DNA of 64,000 bases from an uncultured Kangiella sp. (lineage in GTDB: Bacteria; Pseudomonadota; Gammaproteobacteria; Enterobacterales; Kangiellaceae): assembly GCA_947498625.1 (NCBI GenBank), contig CANMKR010000001.1, positions 860,090-924,089 of the forward strand, written 5' to 3'. The notes beneath the pieces were generated by a model that saw nothing but the letters and a program-made list of their open reading frames with translations, did not search any database and was not told the origin of the DNA. Both the position numbers and the translations under genes were made by a program. How positions within the stretch are numbered: the first letter of the stretch is position 1; every line of letters begins with the position of its first letter. This document shows, in pieces, positions 37,254 through 45,441 of the stretch.

Positions 37254-37811
37254 TTACCACATTAAATCGTCAGGGATCTGATAGTCGGCGTAAGGGTCTT
37301 CTTCACCCTGTTCTAATGCTTGTAAGTCAGCTTGGTATGCAATGTAGTTGGCATCGCGAGTAGCAATCTTATCCGCTACTGGGCTTGCAACTAAATGATA
37401 TTGATCAGGGTTTTTAGTATCTATGGATTGAACGATAACTAAGCGACCTTGCTTGATTTGTTGTTCTTGAAGTTTTGAAACCACCAAGGTTCGTGACTTG
37501 GCTTGGTGATGGAATATAAAAGCAATATCCTTGGAGTCTATCTCGATGCTGTTATTATTGATTAGCTGCTTTATTTGAGCGGCTATAGCAACGGCTTCAG
37601 CTTTTTCTTTCTGTTGTTGGTTTAGTTTTTTATCTAATTCGGCCTTTTCTTTAATAGCTTGCTGAGCTGCAACTTTTGCTTCATCGACTAGCTCAGTTTT
37701 ATGTTTTTTACTGATGCGTTTCTGGTGGTGTTGTTCGCGTTGTATTTTTTTTGCTTTGTTTTTATTAACAAGGCCTTTTTTAAGCAATTGATCTTGAAGT
37801 GAGCCAGCCAT
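37254..37811 (-). CDS. DUF2058 family protein (YaiL-like)
   Basis: 185 aa. The start AGSLQDQLLKKGLVNKNKAKK is the DUF2058 signature, followed by a highly charged Lys/Glu/Gln coiled coil (about 20-85) and a C-terminal domain with FIFHHQAKSRTLVVSKLQ and QYHLVASPVADKI. YaiL relatives are nucleoid- or polynucleotide-associated proteins of unclear role. Divergent from recQ. Confidence 0.85.
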   Translation of the reverse strand: MAGSLQDQLLKKGLVNKNKAKKIQREQHHQKRISKKHKTELVDEAKVAAQQAIKEKAELDKKLNQQQKEKAEAVAIAAQIKQLINNNSIEIDSKDIAFIFHHQAKSRTLVVSKLQEQQIKQGRLVIVQSIDTKNPDQYHLVASPVADKIATRDANYIAYQADLQALEQGEEDPYADYQIPDDLMW

Positions 37812-38019
37812 AGGTCTTCGTTGTAAATGACATTTTATTCAATTTTATCATAGCTGTTAATTGATGCTAGGAATAATGTGCTTGTTCTGATGCTGGCCTC
37901 AGTTATTTCGCTATTCACTGTAATCATGATGACATTGAGCTTGTTATAGCATAGAGTCTCACCATCAAATCGATTTATTCAGCACTTTATTCAACAATGT
38001 ATTCAAAACAACAGAAATT

Positions 38020-40140
38020 ATGCAATCAGCAATAGAGCTACTACAAGATACGTTTGGTTATGCCGAGTTTAGGCATAATCAACAAGCGATTATTGATGAT
38101 TTGCTGTCTGGGAAAAATGCTTTAGTACTTATGCCTACTGGCGGTGGTAAGTCTTTATGCTATCAAATACCTGCGATTTTAAGATTCGGCACCGGTGTAG
38201 TGGTATCGCCACTCATTGCTTTAATGCAAGACCAAGTGGATGCTTTGGAGCAGCTAGGAATAAAAGCTGCTTTTTTAAACTCTAGCATGAGCAATGATGA
38301 GCAACGACTTGTTGAGCAGCAGTTGCTTAATAATGATATTGAGCTTCTCTATATTGCTCCAGAGAGACTATTGAACGAAAGTACACTTCAGCTATTGTCT
38401 CAAGCAAATATATCTTTGTTTGCGATTGATGAAGCTCATTGTGTTTCACAGTGGGGGCATGATTTCAGACCAGAGTATCAAAAGCTTTCAATCTTATCAG
38501 AGCGTTTTACCACTATCCCCAGGATTGCATTAACGGCAACAGCAGATCAGCGCACACGTGATGAAATGGTGTCGTTATTAGGCTTAGAAGATTCAAATGT
38601 TTATATTGATAGTTTTGATCGAAAAAATATCCACTATACCATTGAGGAAGCCACCAATGGTCGTACTCGATTAGTCAACTTTATCAAAGCCAATCATGCT
38701 AAGGATTCAGGAATAGTCTACTGCTTATCACGTAAGAAAGTTGAGTCTGTGGCGGAGCATTTGTCCAATCAAGGCTTTAAGGCATTGCCGTACCATGCAG
38801 GTTTAAGTCATCAGCTTCGGCAGCATAATCAAAAGCGCTTTTTACAAGAAAGTGGAATTATTATCGTGGCGACCATTGCTTTTGGTATGGGGATTGATAA
38901 ACCGGATGTTCGGTTTGTGGCGCATTTGAACTTGCCAAAAAATATAGAATCCTATTACCAAGAAACAGGCCGTGCAGGAAGAGATGGTCAGCCATCAAAT
39001 GCCTGGATGAATTATGGGTTGCAGGACGTCATTACTCTGAGTCAAATGATGCAACAAAGTAGTGGTAATGAAGATTATAAGCGCATCACACAACACAAAT
39101 TGAACGCCATGTTAGGGCTATGTGAGTTGGTGACTTGCCGCCGTCAAACCTTGCTGAAATACTTTGCGGAAGAACTAGCTGAGCCTTGTGGTCATTGTGA
39201 TAATTGTCTGAATCCGCCGGAAACTTGGGATGCTACGGTTGACGCACAAAAGGCCTTATCCACAGTGTATAGAACAGGCCAAAGTTTTGGTGTGGAATAT
39301 TTAAGTAAAGTGCTCCTTGGCAAAACTGATGAGCGGATAGAGAAAAACCAACATCATCAAGTGAGCACTTGGGGTATTGGTGCGAACTTAACCAACGCCG
39401 AGTGGCGAAGTATTTATCGGCAACTAATTGCTCAGAATTATCTTTATACTAATGTTGAGCGATTTGGCGCTTTAGAGCTAACTGAAAAGTCACGTCCTTT
39501 GTTAAAAGGTTTAGAGACATTCTTCGCCAGAAAGTATATGGCTCCAGCTAAAGCTGACGGTAAACCTAAGAAAAAAACCAATAAGAAAATACGAGCAAGT
39601 GATGAGCCTTTATTTGAGGCGTTAAAGGAATTGCGTAAGCAGCTAGCAGAAGAGCAGGAAATTCCGCCCTACATGATCTTCCACGACTCAACCTTAGAGC
39701 AAATGATCGCCGATAGACCTTCTACTTCGAAGGAATTTCAATTTATCTCTGGAGTAGGTGAGAGCAAGCTTAAGCGCTATGGAGGAGCCTTTCTGGCAGT
39801 AATCAATGAACATCCTAGGCCAGGTATTTTAAACAACCAATTATCGGATACCGTTAATGATACTTTGGAGTTGTTGCTTCAAGAATTAAATGCTGATCAA
39901 ATCGCAGAAAAGCGAGGTTTAACCAAGTCTTCAATTTATAGTCATTGTGCACAAGCGATTGCTGCAGGATTATTAGAGTATGAACAAGTTTTGACTATAA
40001 GTGCAGAGGATATTGAGGAAATTATTCAAACTGCAAATTTCTTAGATATCGGCTCAGATTCCTCATTAAAACCATTATTTGAGGAATTTAATGGGCAATA
40101 CAGTTATGGCGAGTTAAAATGTGTTATTAGTGCCATCTAA
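38020..40140 (+). CDS. recQ: ATP-dependent DNA helicase RecQ
   Basis: 706 aa superfamily 2 helicase of the RecF-type repair pathway. Walker A in MPTGGGKSLCYQ, motif II FAIDEAHCVSQWGHDFRPEY (DEAH), motif VI QETGRAGRDGQPS. A zinc-binding site (CRRQTLLKYFAEELAEPCGHCDNC) begins the RQC region, and an HRDC domain lies near 525-600. It is about 95 residues longer than the E. coli protein, with an extra C-terminal winged-helix/HTH-like stretch (QIAEKRGLTKSSIYSH), as in many marine relatives. Confidence 0.95.
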   Translation: MQSAIELLQDTFGYAEFRHNQQAIIDDLLSGKNALVLMPTGGGKSLCYQIPAILRFGTGVVVSPLIALMQDQVDALEQLGIKAAFLNSSMSNDEQRLVEQQLLNNDIELLYIAPERLLNESTLQLLSQANISLFAIDEAHCVSQWGHDFRPEYQKLSILSERFTTIPRIALTATADQRTRDEMVSLLGLEDSNVYIDSFDRKNIHYTIEEATNGRTRLVNFIKANHAKDSGIVYCLSRKKVESVAEHLSNQGFKALPYHAGLSHQLRQHNQKRFLQESGIIIVATIAFGMGIDKPDVRFVAHLNLPKNIESYYQETGRAGRDGQPSNAWMNYGLQDVITLSQMMQQSSGNEDYKRITQHKLNAMLGLCELVTCRRQTLLKYFAEELAEPCGHCDNCLNPPETWDATVDAQKALSTVYRTGQSFGVEYLSKVLLGKTDERIEKNQHHQVSTWGIGANLTNAEWRSIYRQLIAQNYLYTNVERFGALELTEKSRPLLKGLETFFARKYMAPAKADGKPKKKTNKKIRASDEPLFEALKELRKQLAEEQEIPPYMIFHDSTLEQMIADRPSTSKEFQFISGVGESKLKRYGGAFLAVINEHPRPGILNNQLSDTVNDTLELLLQELNADQIAEKRGLTKSSIYSHCAQAIAAGLLEYEQVLTISAEDIEEIIQTANFLDIGSDSSLKPLFEEFNGQYSYGELKCVISAI

Positions 40141-40176
40141 TTATCATAGTTTACTAAAACCCTTAGAGACAATCTT

Positions 40177-41091
40177 TTGAGTAGAAAGCAGCGAAAGCGT
40201 TTCCATAAAGTTCATATTGAAATCAGCAATATTTGCAATCTGCAGTGTAGTTTCTGCCCACCTGTTGAGCGCGATAATAAAATGATGTCGCTCGATTTGT
40301 TTCGAGATTTAGTGAAACAGATTGCGCCTATGACTGAGCTAGTTTGCCTGCACTTAATGGGTGATCCGCTGGTGCATCCTAAGCTTAAAGAAATGATCGA
40401 TATTTGTGATGAGTATGATTTAAATATCTTCTTAGTGACTAATGGTGTATTGCTTAAGCCTGAAAAGTTTGAACTTTTACTGCATCCACGTTTTTATCAA
40501 ATTAACTTTTCTTTGCACAGCTTTTTTGACAATTTCCCAGAAAAAAGTCCAGAAAAATATTTAACTCGGATTTTCGATTTCACAAGGTTAGCACTAGAAA
40601 AACGCCCAGAGCTTTATTTGAATTATCGTTTATGGAATCTGAATGATCCTATTGGTAGTCAAACACAGAATACCCAAATGCTGGACCAGATTTGCCAACA
40701 ATTTAATTTTGAACGGCCTACAGAGTTAGATGTTCGCAAGAAAAAAAGTATCAAGATACAAGATAGGCTTTATCTTCATTTTGATACGGAGTTTATTTGG
40801 CCTAGTCTGGATTTGCCCATGCTAGGAACTAAAGGCACTTGTTATGGCCTCTCTTCTCATTTTGGCATATTAGCAGACGGCACTGTGGTTCCTTGTTGTC
40901 TTGATAAAGAGGCCGCTATTCCGATTGGCAATGCTAATCAACAACCGATAAAAGAGATACTAGCTTCCAGTCGAGCGCAGGCAATACTAAGGGGCTTTAA
41001 GCAAAAAGAGTTAGTTGAGAAGCTATGCCAACGCTGTCAATATATAGAGCGATTTAGTCATAGAATTCCAGTAGAAAACTTATCATATTAA
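40177..41091 (+). CDS. Radical SAM protein with SPASM-like C terminus
   Basis: 304 aa. Starts at TTG 40177. The cluster motif is ISNICNLQCSFCPP (C-x3-C-x2-C). The C-terminal region has additional Cys (KGTCYGLSSH, VVPCCLDKEA, LCQRCQYIE) that suit a second Fe-S cluster of SPASM or twitch type. The family includes peptide-modifying enzymes, but no precursor peptide gene is visible here. The substrate is unknown. It lies 36 bp after recQ. Confidence 0.8.
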   Translation: MSRKQRKRFHKVHIEISNICNLQCSFCPPVERDNKMMSLDLFRDLVKQIAPMTELVCLHLMGDPLVHPKLKEMIDICDEYDLNIFLVTNGVLLKPEKFELLLHPRFYQINFSLHSFFDNFPEKSPEKYLTRIFDFTRLALEKRPELYLNYRLWNLNDPIGSQTQNTQMLDQICQQFNFERPTELDVRKKKSIKIQDRLYLHFDTEFIWPSLDLPMLGTKGTCYGLSSHFGILADGTVVPCCLDKEAAIPIGNANQQPIKEILASSRAQAILRGFKQKELVEKLCQRCQYIERFSHRIPVENLSY

Positions 41092-41117
41092 AAAAGGCAG
41101 CTTACGCTGCCTTTTTT
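41090..41117. terminator. Bidirectional intrinsic terminator
   Basis: AAAAAAGGCAGC (41090-41101), TTAC, GCTGCCTTTTTT (41106-41117): a perfect 12-bp stem with T-runs on both strands, placed between two convergent genes. Confidence 0.9.
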
Positions 41118-41118
41118 A

Positions 41119-41640
41119 TTAGAAGTAGAAATTATATTCTTCTATTAATTCTTTTAAAGCTTTGTCGCTTTGTAGACTTTCTTCTAATTGAGGGATCGTA
41201 GATTCAATCCAGTCCATAGTTTTCTTATCAAGTTTACTATCAATACCAGCATATATATTAATAGTTTCAGTAAAGTTCTCTGTATACGAATAACTGGCTA
41301 TTTTTTTCTTATTTACCAAGATGTCATATCTTAAGGTCCAATCCTGATTGGTAATGATTGGAATTAAACCTAGAGTACTTCCTGATAGGAGAGCTGAAGC
41401 AAATCCAGCGGCTTCACCACCGGTAGTATTTTGTTGCGATAATGAAACAGTGATTACCACAGGACTACCAGGTAAGTTTTTATCGATTTCGGATAGTAAT
41501 GGTAATTTTTTTAAAGATTCAAACGGAACCTCATCAGGTAAAGTGGTAAAGAAATGCATTGGTAATGTCTTTGCATCTTTAGCATTCACCGCAGTCAATG
41601 ACATCGAAATAAAAATTAGTGTTAAGAAAAGTAAACGCAT
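41119..41640 (-). CDS. Hypothetical exported protein
   Basis: 173 aa with a signal peptide (MRLLFLTLIFISMSLTAVNA). A glycine- and alanine-rich stretch GGEAAGFASALLSG with GLIPII near residues 73-92 may be a small membrane hairpin. No named family is recognised. It starts 10 bp after the stop of the serine protease lipoprotein gene on the same strand, so the two are probably one operon and one pathway. Confidence 0.6.
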   Translation of the reverse strand: MRLLFLTLIFISMSLTAVNAKDAKTLPMHFFTTLPDEVPFESLKKLPLLSEIDKNLPGSPVVITVSLSQQNTTGGEAAGFASALLSGSTLGLIPIITNQDWTLRYDILVNKKKIASYSYTENFTETINIYAGIDSKLDKKTMDWIESTIPQLEESLQSDKALKELIEEYNFYF

Positions 41641-41650
41641 TTTGTTCTCC

Positions 41651-42868
41651 TTATTGATAACAAGCTAATTGAACAGTAGCTGCTAACGTTGCATCACTAA
41701 CATTCTTACTATCAAGCTTTTTAGAGTTATATTTATATTCAAATGAATGTTTATTAAGAAATTTATTTATATATTTTGTATCTAACCCAAAATTAACATT
41801 TTGGGGAATTACTCCTCGTTCAACAAGACTGGATATATTTAAAGTACTAGTTACTACGCCTAATACATCACCATGTTCTGAAACAATAGGGCCACCACTT
41901 GAACCCGGCTGTATTGGTGCTGAAAATTGGAACAAGCCTAAAGAACCTTTAAGCGCTTTTTTTGAGCTAATGTTTCCAAGAGTTAAGTTAGGAGAAGCTT
42001 CAAGCAGTCCTTTTAATGGATAACTTACAGTGGTTACTTTTTCTCCTAAGACAATGTCATTCGTTTTGCGGAATTTTAAGTAATTTTCAGTAGGCTTTCC
42101 TGTTTCCATAACCGCTAAGTCTAAAAGTGGGCTTTCTTGCACTAAAGACGCGTTTGTCACTTTCTCACCAACTTGTGCCTTAACTACTAAGCAATTTCTG
42201 ATAACGTGCGCTGCAGTCAGTATTTGGCCATTTGCATTGATATGAAAGCCGGTGCCACTACTTACTGGCTTTTCCATATCAGCTAATAATTCTGTAGAAA
42301 CTGAGTTCATGGTAGCGACTTCAGGATAGATAGCAGCTGTAGGTTTTAACTTATTAAGTAACTTAACCATCATTTGTTGTGTGGCGCGTAAAGAACTGTT
42401 GTAGAAGCCTACATTTGGGTATTGATAATTAAAGGTCCCTTCGTAAGTGGTACTTGATTCCATGATTATTTTTTGTTGAGCATTCAATACTTTATAGTTA
42501 AATGTCAGCACTATGTCGCCGTTTTTATAATCCCATTTTGGCTCAATATCTAACAAAAGACCAAAATTCTCATCAGATGAAGGATCAAAATAGCTAACTT
42601 TAGTGAAGTACTTATTGGTTACTGTATCCATAGCACTTATTAACGACTTTCCAACTTCTACGCGGCGATTACTATACTTTTGGACAAAGCTGCCTTCTAG
42701 AACGCTTTTCGGCAAATAGATTGCTAGTGGGACATCTGAAGGAATGCTAAGTTTTTTATTGAGTGTGTATCCCTTTGGGAGTTTGTTAGCATCTAGCCGT
42801 GTTGCACCACCACAAGATGTAAGTAGCAAGCATGTTAGTGCAATGCTAAATAAAGCTTTATAATTCAT
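41651..42868 (-). CDS. Trypsin-like serine protease lipoprotein (S1C/HtrA-like)
   Basis: 405 aa. Signal peptide with lipobox LLTSC (Cys19). An N-terminal domain of about 180 residues, rich in YLPKSVLEGSF-type strands, precedes the chymotrypsin-like protease: His in TAAHVIRNC, Asp in LLDLAVME, Ser in QPGSSGGPIV. There is no PDZ domain, unlike DegP or DegS. A surface or periplasmic stress protease is likely; the substrate is unknown. Co-oriented and tightly spaced with the gene at 41119-41640. Confidence 0.8.
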   Translation of the reverse strand: MNYKALFSIALTCLLLTSCGGATRLDANKLPKGYTLNKKLSIPSDVPLAIYLPKSVLEGSFVQKYSNRRVEVGKSLISAMDTVTNKYFTKVSYFDPSSDENFGLLLDIEPKWDYKNGDIVLTFNYKVLNAQQKIIMESSTTYEGTFNYQYPNVGFYNSSLRATQQMMVKLLNKLKPTAAIYPEVATMNSVSTELLADMEKPVSSGTGFHINANGQILTAAHVIRNCLVVKAQVGEKVTNASLVQESPLLDLAVMETGKPTENYLKFRKTNDIVLGEKVTTVSYPLKGLLEASPNLTLGNISSKKALKGSLGLFQFSAPIQPGSSGGPIVSEHGDVLGVVTSTLNISSLVERGVIPQNVNFGLDTKYINKFLNKHSFEYKYNSKKLDSKNVSDATLAATVQLACYQ

Positions 42869-42961
42869 GAAGTTATCCCGTATTATAGATTTTTTAGTAT
42901 TGTAGACGTTTACCTGTAAAACGTACCGGAATACTAGCAGGAAAAATCATGATTTTGTAGC

Positions 42962-43801
42962 TTAATCCAAGATCAAATCTTGGAAATCTTCACGATAACT
43001 TTTTAGTTTTTTTAATAGCTTTTTCTTTTGCTTTTTGGTCAGGCTTTGATGCAGTTGTAAAATATATGTTTTTTCTAATTCTTTGTTGTACGCATACCGG
43101 CTTTGCAATTCTGGGCTTTGCAACTCGCCCGGATTTAACATCAGCTGAATGATGGTATCTTGACCTTTTACTGTAGCTCGCTCAGCTAAAGCGTAATCCA
43201 TAGCGACTCGCCATTTATTACCATAATCAAAACGCAGCTCACTGGTGGATTGCATTTCACTGACCCACTGTTTAATCAGTGCTTTCTGATTTTTGTTCAA
43301 ACGACCAGTCCATTCTACGAAGCCGTCAGTAACGTTTTCTAGAGTGTTCTTTATGCGCTTTTCTGGCTTAGTCTTATTGTATTTTTTAACGCGTTTATTT
43401 GCTGTGTCGTTAATGTTTTGCATCACCTCTTGAACTTGCTCATTGTCAAGTTCCGATATTTGATTAACCAATTCAGGTACTAGTTCATTTGCAGCGGTTC
43501 GGTAGAAATCGACTAAAGTTGTTTGGTAGTAATCATAATTTTCAACTATTTTTTCAGTGCCTATCTCAGATTCTAGTTGCTTTATTAAAGCGACGTATCT
43601 TGGCAATTGAGTAGTGCGGTGCCATTGTAGTTTTTCTCTAACCAGTGCTTCGAGTCGATCCTCTTGCGCGCTGCTTAATTCAACATAATCATCGACTTGC
43701 CAGCTGACTACCCAATCCAGTCGGTTATACCAAAACTTCAAGCCGCAAGATTGCAAGAAAATTACCGAGCATAATAATAAAATGAGTTTTTTGGATTTCA
43801 T
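42962..43801 (-). CDS. DUF6279 family lipoprotein
   Basis: 279 aa from ATG 43801; a TTG eight codons upstream is less likely. The lipobox is FLQSC, and the mature start GLKFWYNRLDWVVSWQVDDY is the family mark. The body is helical, with LSSAQEDRLEALVREKLQWHR and a C-terminal LTKKQKKKLLKKLKSY. The function is not established. It stands alone, divergent from the amidohydrolase gene. Confidence 0.75.
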   Translation of the reverse strand: MKSKKLILLLCSVIFLQSCGLKFWYNRLDWVVSWQVDDYVELSSAQEDRLEALVREKLQWHRTTQLPRYVALIKQLESEIGTEKIVENYDYYQTTLVDFYRTAANELVPELVNQISELDNEQVQEVMQNINDTANKRVKKYNKTKPEKRIKNTLENVTDGFVEWTGRLNKNQKALIKQWVSEMQSTSELRFDYGNKWRVAMDYALAERATVKGQDTIIQLMLNPGELQSPELQSRYAYNKELEKTYILQLHQSLTKKQKKKLLKKLKSYREDFQDLILD

Positions 43802-43930
43802 AATCAATAGGCCGTTGTTATTCAATAATAATAGGCAGCATTTAAAGTAAATAGTTCACAATCAAATACTTATGCAACATATTAGCTATTATGTTAATTT
43901 GGTTTTACCAAACACTATAGAGATAACTCA

Positions 43931-45316
43931 ATGAATAAAAAGTTAAGAGTTAAGTTATTCCTTTTAAGCATTCTGTGCATTACTTCGGTATCACTATCAG
44001 CGGCTGATAAAAAAGCATTAGTTGGTGGAACCCTAATTGATGGTATGGGTGGTAAACCCATCCAAGATAGCGTCATTCTAGTAGAAGGCACTACTATTAC
44101 TGGCGTTGGGACTGTAGCGACTTTAAAAGTACCGGATGACTATCAAGTTATTTCCACTGAAGGAATGTCAGTATTACCGGGTCTTTGGGATATGCATGTG
44201 CATTTGATGATAACAGGCCATAGTGATTATCCCCATTGGCATAAGGAATATCTGGACAAGTTTAGCTCTGAAATAATGCCAGCTGCTGCGGTACAGCTTT
44301 TATTGGCAGGTGTAACCAGTGCCAGAGATTTAGGCGCTCCTTTAAAAGAATCTATAGAGATCAAAAACAAAATTAATTCAGGCGAAATCCCTGGGCCCAG
44401 ACTGTATGTTTCAGGACCTTTTATTCAGCATAAGGCATATCCGGGCACCGATGCTTATCGTTGGGGTGTGAAAAATGAAGCAGATGCGCGTAAGAAAATT
44501 AATAAACTGGCAGATGCTGGTGTTGATGTTATTAAATTGATTGATCACGATGAAATGACACTCTCTGTCGCTAAAGCTGTTGTTGAGCAAGCTCATAAAC
44601 GTAACCTAAAAGTAGTGGGGCACTCGCATAAGCCTGATGAAATTCGACGAGGTTTAGAAATCGGCATCGATAATTTTGAACATACTGGATTAACCTCTGC
44701 CCCAGAGTATCCAGAAGATATTATGGTTCAACTTAAAGAAAGAACGGCAAAAGGCCGTATTAGTGGCGGTCCATTGTTTTGGACGCCAACCATTGAAGGT
44801 TTATGGAATTATGACTATGTTCGTGATTATCCAGAAGAACTTGATAATAGCTGTTGGAAACGCGGTTTAGCGCAACAGACGATTGACGATATAAAACAAT
44901 CTATTGCTCATCCCGATCGTTTGGATTATATGCAGTTAACTCCCAAGCGAAAGCCCACATTGAAACGTAAATTTAAACAATTAAGAGATGCGGGTGTGGT
45001 GCAGTTGATAGGGACCGATAGTGGTATTCCAATGAAGTTCCACTGTCAGTCTACTTGGCATGAGCTTGAAATGTGGGTTAATGTTTTAGAGGTTCCAGCT
45101 ATGGAAACCATTCGAGCTGCTACTTATTGGCCAGCCAAATTTATGGGGGTTCACGATAAAGTAGGCACGCTAGTGCCTGGTAAATATGCAGACATTATTG
45201 CGGTTAAAGGTGATGTATTGAAATATATTAACTTATTACAGGATGTTGATTTGGTTATGAAAAACGGCGTCCTTTATAAGGAAAACGGGCAGGTCAATGA
45301 ACAGCTAGTTAATTGA
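43931..45316 (+). CDS. Exported amidohydrolase family protein
   Basis: 461 aa with a signal peptide (about 24 residues, ending near SAADK). The metal site starts with LWDMHVHLM (His89, His91). Further ligands are expected in VIKLIDHDEM, VGHSH, FEHTG and the Asp of LIGTDSGIP. The C-terminal beta domain contains the GTLVPGKYADIIAVKGD signature. This is the imidazolonepropionase/prolidase-like group, often annotated as Xaa-Pro or unknown amidohydrolases. The substrate is unknown. A terminator follows. Confidence 0.85.
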   Translation: MNKKLRVKLFLLSILCITSVSLSAADKKALVGGTLIDGMGGKPIQDSVILVEGTTITGVGTVATLKVPDDYQVISTEGMSVLPGLWDMHVHLMITGHSDYPHWHKEYLDKFSSEIMPAAAVQLLLAGVTSARDLGAPLKESIEIKNKINSGEIPGPRLYVSGPFIQHKAYPGTDAYRWGVKNEADARKKINKLADAGVDVIKLIDHDEMTLSVAKAVVEQAHKRNLKVVGHSHKPDEIRRGLEIGIDNFEHTGLTSAPEYPEDIMVQLKERTAKGRISGGPLFWTPTIEGLWNYDYVRDYPEELDNSCWKRGLAQQTIDDIKQSIAHPDRLDYMQLTPKRKPTLKRKFKQLRDAGVVQLIGTDSGIPMKFHCQSTWHELEMWVNVLEVPAMETIRAATYWPAKFMGVHDKVGTLVPGKYADIIAVKGDVLKYINLLQDVDLVMKNGVLYKENGQVNEQLVN

Positions 45317-45317
45317 T

Positions 45318-45344
45318 AAAAAGCCGCTTGTTAGCGGCTTTTTT
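45318..45344 (+). terminator. Intrinsic terminator after the amidohydrolase gene
   Basis: AAAAAGCCGCT (45318-45328), TGTT, AGCGGCTTTTTT (45333-45344). Confidence 0.9.
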
Positions 45345-45441
45345 AATAATATAGAACTAGGGCGCATCTAGGCTAATTAAAGTTCAATTTAACCTCAATC
45401 TTAGTTACAATTCCGCTTCACCTAATCTTGTGGACACCTTA

